Shown here one piece after another: positions 62,151-64,000 of a stretch of DNA of 64,000 nt. The stretch spans positions 1-64,000 of the forward strand of contig JACKOV010000002.1 of the NCBI GenBank assembly GCA_024234075.1. Direction: 5' to 3'. Within the stretch, counting starts at the first letter, position 1. Each line of letters begins with the position of its first letter. The stretch is from Nevskiaceae bacterium (lineage in GTDB: Bacteria; Pseudomonadota; Gammaproteobacteria; Steroidobacterales; Steroidobacteraceae). Position numbers and translations under genes: made by a program. The notes below the pieces were generated by a model. It was not told the origin of the DNA. It made no database searches and worked only from the letters and a program-made list of their open reading frames with translations.

Positions 62151-63247
62151 GACTCGGACTCCCGGGTTTCGAGCGGCAGGAGGATCGCGAACACCGTGTG
62201 CCCGGGCTCGCTCTGGAACTCGATCGCGCCGCCGTTGCGGGTGACGATCTCCTGGGCGATGGCCAGCCCGAGGCCCGTGCCGTCCGAACGGCCGGTCACC
62301 AGCGGATAGAACAGGCTGTCGCGAATCGCCTCCGGAACGCCCGGACCGTCGTCCTCGACCTCGATCCTCACGGCCAGCCGGTGACGGTCGAGGCCGATCG
62401 AGGTATTGCCGACGATGCGGGTGCGCAGCACGATCCGGCCGCGCTCGCCGACCGCCTGCAGGGCGTTGCGCGCCAGATTCAGCAGCGCCTGCACCAGCTG
62501 GTTCCGGTCGAAGTCGCCTTCGGGCACGCTCGGATCGTAATCGCGCTCCACCTGCACCGTCGCACGGGCCTCGCCGCGCAGCAGGTGGAAGACGTGTTCG
62601 CAGAGCTCGTGGACGTTGAGCTGCTGTTTCTGGGGCAGCAGCTTCGGCCCGGCCATCGAATCGACCAGTGCCGTGAGACGATCGGCCTCGCCGATGATCA
62701 CCTGGGTGTATTCGCGCAAACCCGGCGTCGCCAGCTCGCGCTCGAGCAACTGCGCCGCGCCGCGCAAACCGCCGAGCGGGTTGCGGATCTCGTGGGCAAG
62801 CTGCCGGGTCATCATCCGGCTGCCGTCGAGCCGGGCTCGCAGCTCGCTCTCGCGCGTCAGGCGTGTGCGCTGGGTCTCGTCGGACAGCTCGAGCAGCAGC
62901 TGCGGGCCGGTCATGCCGTCCAGCGGCGTCATGGTGATGTCGAGCACGCGGGTCTCGCGCGGCATGGCGGTCGGCCGCACGGTGACTTCGCGCTCGGAAT
63001 AGATGTCGCCGGTATCGCGGGCACGCACCAGCGTGGCGAGCATGCCGTTGAACTCCGCGAACAGATCGGCAAACGGCCGGCCGCGCGCCTGATTGAAGCT
63101 CATCGCCAGCAGGTTCTGCGCGGCGACGTTGGCGTAGACGACGCAGAGCTGGGTATCGAGCACGACGATGCCGGTCGCCAGCGCATCGAGCAGGTCGGCC
63201 GGGTCGTAGCTCGCCAGCGGCGAGGGAGCATGGCGCTCAGGGGCCAT
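62147..63247 (-). CDS. ntrB: nitrogen regulation sensor kinase NtrB
   Basis: A 366-residue cytoplasmic histidine kinase controlled by PII. N-terminal PAS domain (about 15-125), dimerisation/phosphoacceptor helix with His152 in QLAHEIRNPLGG, and an ATPase domain (ALLNLARNALQAVG, DDGPGVPE, GTGLGLAIAQEIV). No membrane segment. ATG at 63247 has GGAG upstream; a TTG at 63271 is the alternative. Confidence 0.95.
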   Translation of the reverse strand: MAPERHAPSPLASYDPADLLDALATGIVVLDTQLCVVYANVAAQNLLAMSFNQARGRPFADLFAEFNGMLATLVRARDTGDIYSEREVTVRPTAMPRETRVLDITMTPLDGMTGPQLLLELSDETQRTRLTRESELRARLDGSRMMTRQLAHEIRNPLGGLRGAAQLLERELATPGLREYTQVIIGEADRLTALVDSMAGPKLLPQKQQLNVHELCEHVFHLLRGEARATVQVERDYDPSVPEGDFDRNQLVQALLNLARNALQAVGERGRIVLRTRIVGNTSIGLDRHRLAVRIEVEDDGPGVPEAIRDSLFYPLVTGRSDGTGLGLAIAQEIVTRNGGAIEFQSEPGHTVFAILLPLETRESES

Positions 63248-63331
63248 GCGGGAGACTCCGCCGGGCAGCAATGCGCGCCGCTGCGCCGGGCAGCGCCATG
63301 CGGCGGCTCAGTTCGCCGGCCGGGGATTCGG

Positions 63332-63982
63332 CTACTGGCGACGATTCATCTGCTGACGGACCGGGCTGAGCAGGGAAGCCTGGCGCACATGGAAAGTCAC
63401 CGGTGCCGTCACGCAGGGCGCGACACCCGGCGCACCGCTGATCGACACCCGCGCGGTATAGGTGCCGCGCGGCACGGGGGTAATGGTGAAAGGCTGGCCG
63501 GCCGACGTGCTGCGCGTTTCGTTCAGCGTGCCGGAGAGCTGCAGCTCGGCCGTGCCGCCCTGCGGGCCGCGATAGCTGATCTCCAGCGACTCGATGTTCG
63601 GGAAGACCTGCTCGGGTATCGGCGCGGTGATCTCGCAGGCCGGACCGGCCGGCGGCGTCGCGCGGGTCTCGGCGGCGGCAGGCGTTGCCGGCGCCTGCAC
63701 CACCGGACGCGGCGGCGCCGAATAGGTCTGCGGAGCCTCCACTGCGACGGCTTCGGCGCCCGGCTGGGGCCGATCGGAGTAGTGCACGGTATTGTTCCGA
63801 TCGACCCAGCGATACATCTTGCCGCCGGGGGCCGTCGGGCCGGTCGGTGCCGCGGGCGCCGCCGATGCCTCGGCGGCCGGATCGGGCGGCGGCGCCTGTT
63901 GCGCGCGCGTCGCGCCAGCCATGGTCGCCACCGCGACCATCGCCGCGATCGGGACAATCAAGTGAAGCACTCTTGCCGACAT
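63332..63982 (-). CDS. DUF4124-domain periplasmic protein
   Basis: A 216-residue protein with a signal peptide (to about ATRAQQ, residue 29), a Pro/Ala-rich linker, one DUF4124 domain (54-72; KMYRWVDRNNTVHYSDRP) and a C-terminal beta-rich region (about 115-205). Genes of this kind commonly lie just upstream of ntrBC (often after glnA) in gammaproteobacteria. Role unknown. Confidence 0.8.
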   Translation of the reverse strand: MSARVLHLIVPIAAMVAVATMAGATRAQQAPPPDPAAEASAAPAAPTGPTAPGGKMYRWVDRNNTVHYSDRPQPGAEAVAVEAPQTYSAPPRPVVQAPATPAAAETRATPPAGPACEITAPIPEQVFPNIESLEISYRGPQGGTAELQLSGTLNETRSTSAGQPFTITPVPRGTYTARVSISGAPGVAPCVTAPVTFHVRQASLLSPVRQQMNRRQ

Positions 63983-64000
63983 CGTGTCCCAGCATACCCC

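Overview
The window is a high-GC bacterial chromosome segment with dense coding, many 1-20 bp gene overlaps and GTG/TTG starts. Gene order points to a gammaproteobacterium. The atpIBEFHAGDC operon has rsmG-parA-parB upstream and glmU, then glmS, downstream. A second block reads envC / rhodanese-grxC-secB-gpsA / trmL, and ntrB-ntrC sits behind a DUF4124 gene. The large TonB-dependent receptor and catabolic oxygenases suggest a free-living aromatic degrader, possibly of the Nevskiales/Steroidobacter type; that placement is inference. I found no rRNA, tRNA, CRISPR array, transposase or prophage.

Layout. (1) 1-12.2 kb is an accessory catabolic or tailoring region. It holds a Rieske oxygenase cut by the window edge, a UbiD-type decarboxylase with a translationally coupled methyltransferase, an SDR, a Tat-exported flavin amine oxidase, a TonB-dependent receptor closed by a strong terminator, a salicylate-hydroxylase-like FAD monooxygenase, and a second methyltransferase with a small unknown partner. 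(2) 12.4-16.2 kb has a DUF937 gene, rimO, and a lipoprotein-LysM-lipoprotein cassette. (3) 16.3-22.2 kb has glmS, cbpM-cbpA, a small membrane protein, a HAD phosphatase and glmU: amino-sugar nucleotide synthesis and chaperone genes. (4) 22.5-30.5 kb has a decayed nucleotidyltransferase gene and the complete F1Fo ATP synthase operon with a recognisable promoter. (5) 30.5-37.0 kb is a tight minus-strand run: an isocitrate-lyase-like enzyme, an acryloyl-CoA-reductase-like enzyme, a PrpD-like protein, rsmG, parA, a membrane protein and parB. (6) 37-47 kb has an S9 peptidase, cytochrome c4, dtd, tatABC, and POT, OPT and DMT transporters. (7) 47-54 kb covers small membrane and lipid-binding proteins, an S41 protease, an EAL/GGDEF protein and EnvC. 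(8) 53.5-56.6 kb is the yibN-grxC-secB-gpsA-trmL block. (9) 56.8-58.9 kb has a coiled-coil gene with nearly identical 66-bp repeats, a class 1B dihydroorotate dehydrogenase homologue and BON/CsbD remnants. (10) 58.9-64 kb has an MscS channel, an SDR, NtrC, NtrB and a DUF4124 protein.

How the genes fit together: region 1 could import an aromatic compound (TonB receptor) and process it by hydroxylation, demethylation, decarboxylation and methylation. TatABC at 40.6-42.2 kb can export the Tat-signal flavoenzyme of region 1. The S9 peptidase, POT and OPT genes form a peptide-use group. GlmS, GlmU, EnvC, the S41 protease and the LysM/lipoprotein cassette are cell-wall related.

The most unusual points are the enlarged partition operon (metabolic enzymes upstream, a membrane protein between parA and parB, Ala/Pro-rich extensions in both Par proteins), the repeat-expanded coiled-coil gene, the lipoprotein-LysM-lipoprotein cassette, two TTGA-overlap TTG starts, and two sets of gene remnants. 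I did not identify a clearly new defence or mobile system.
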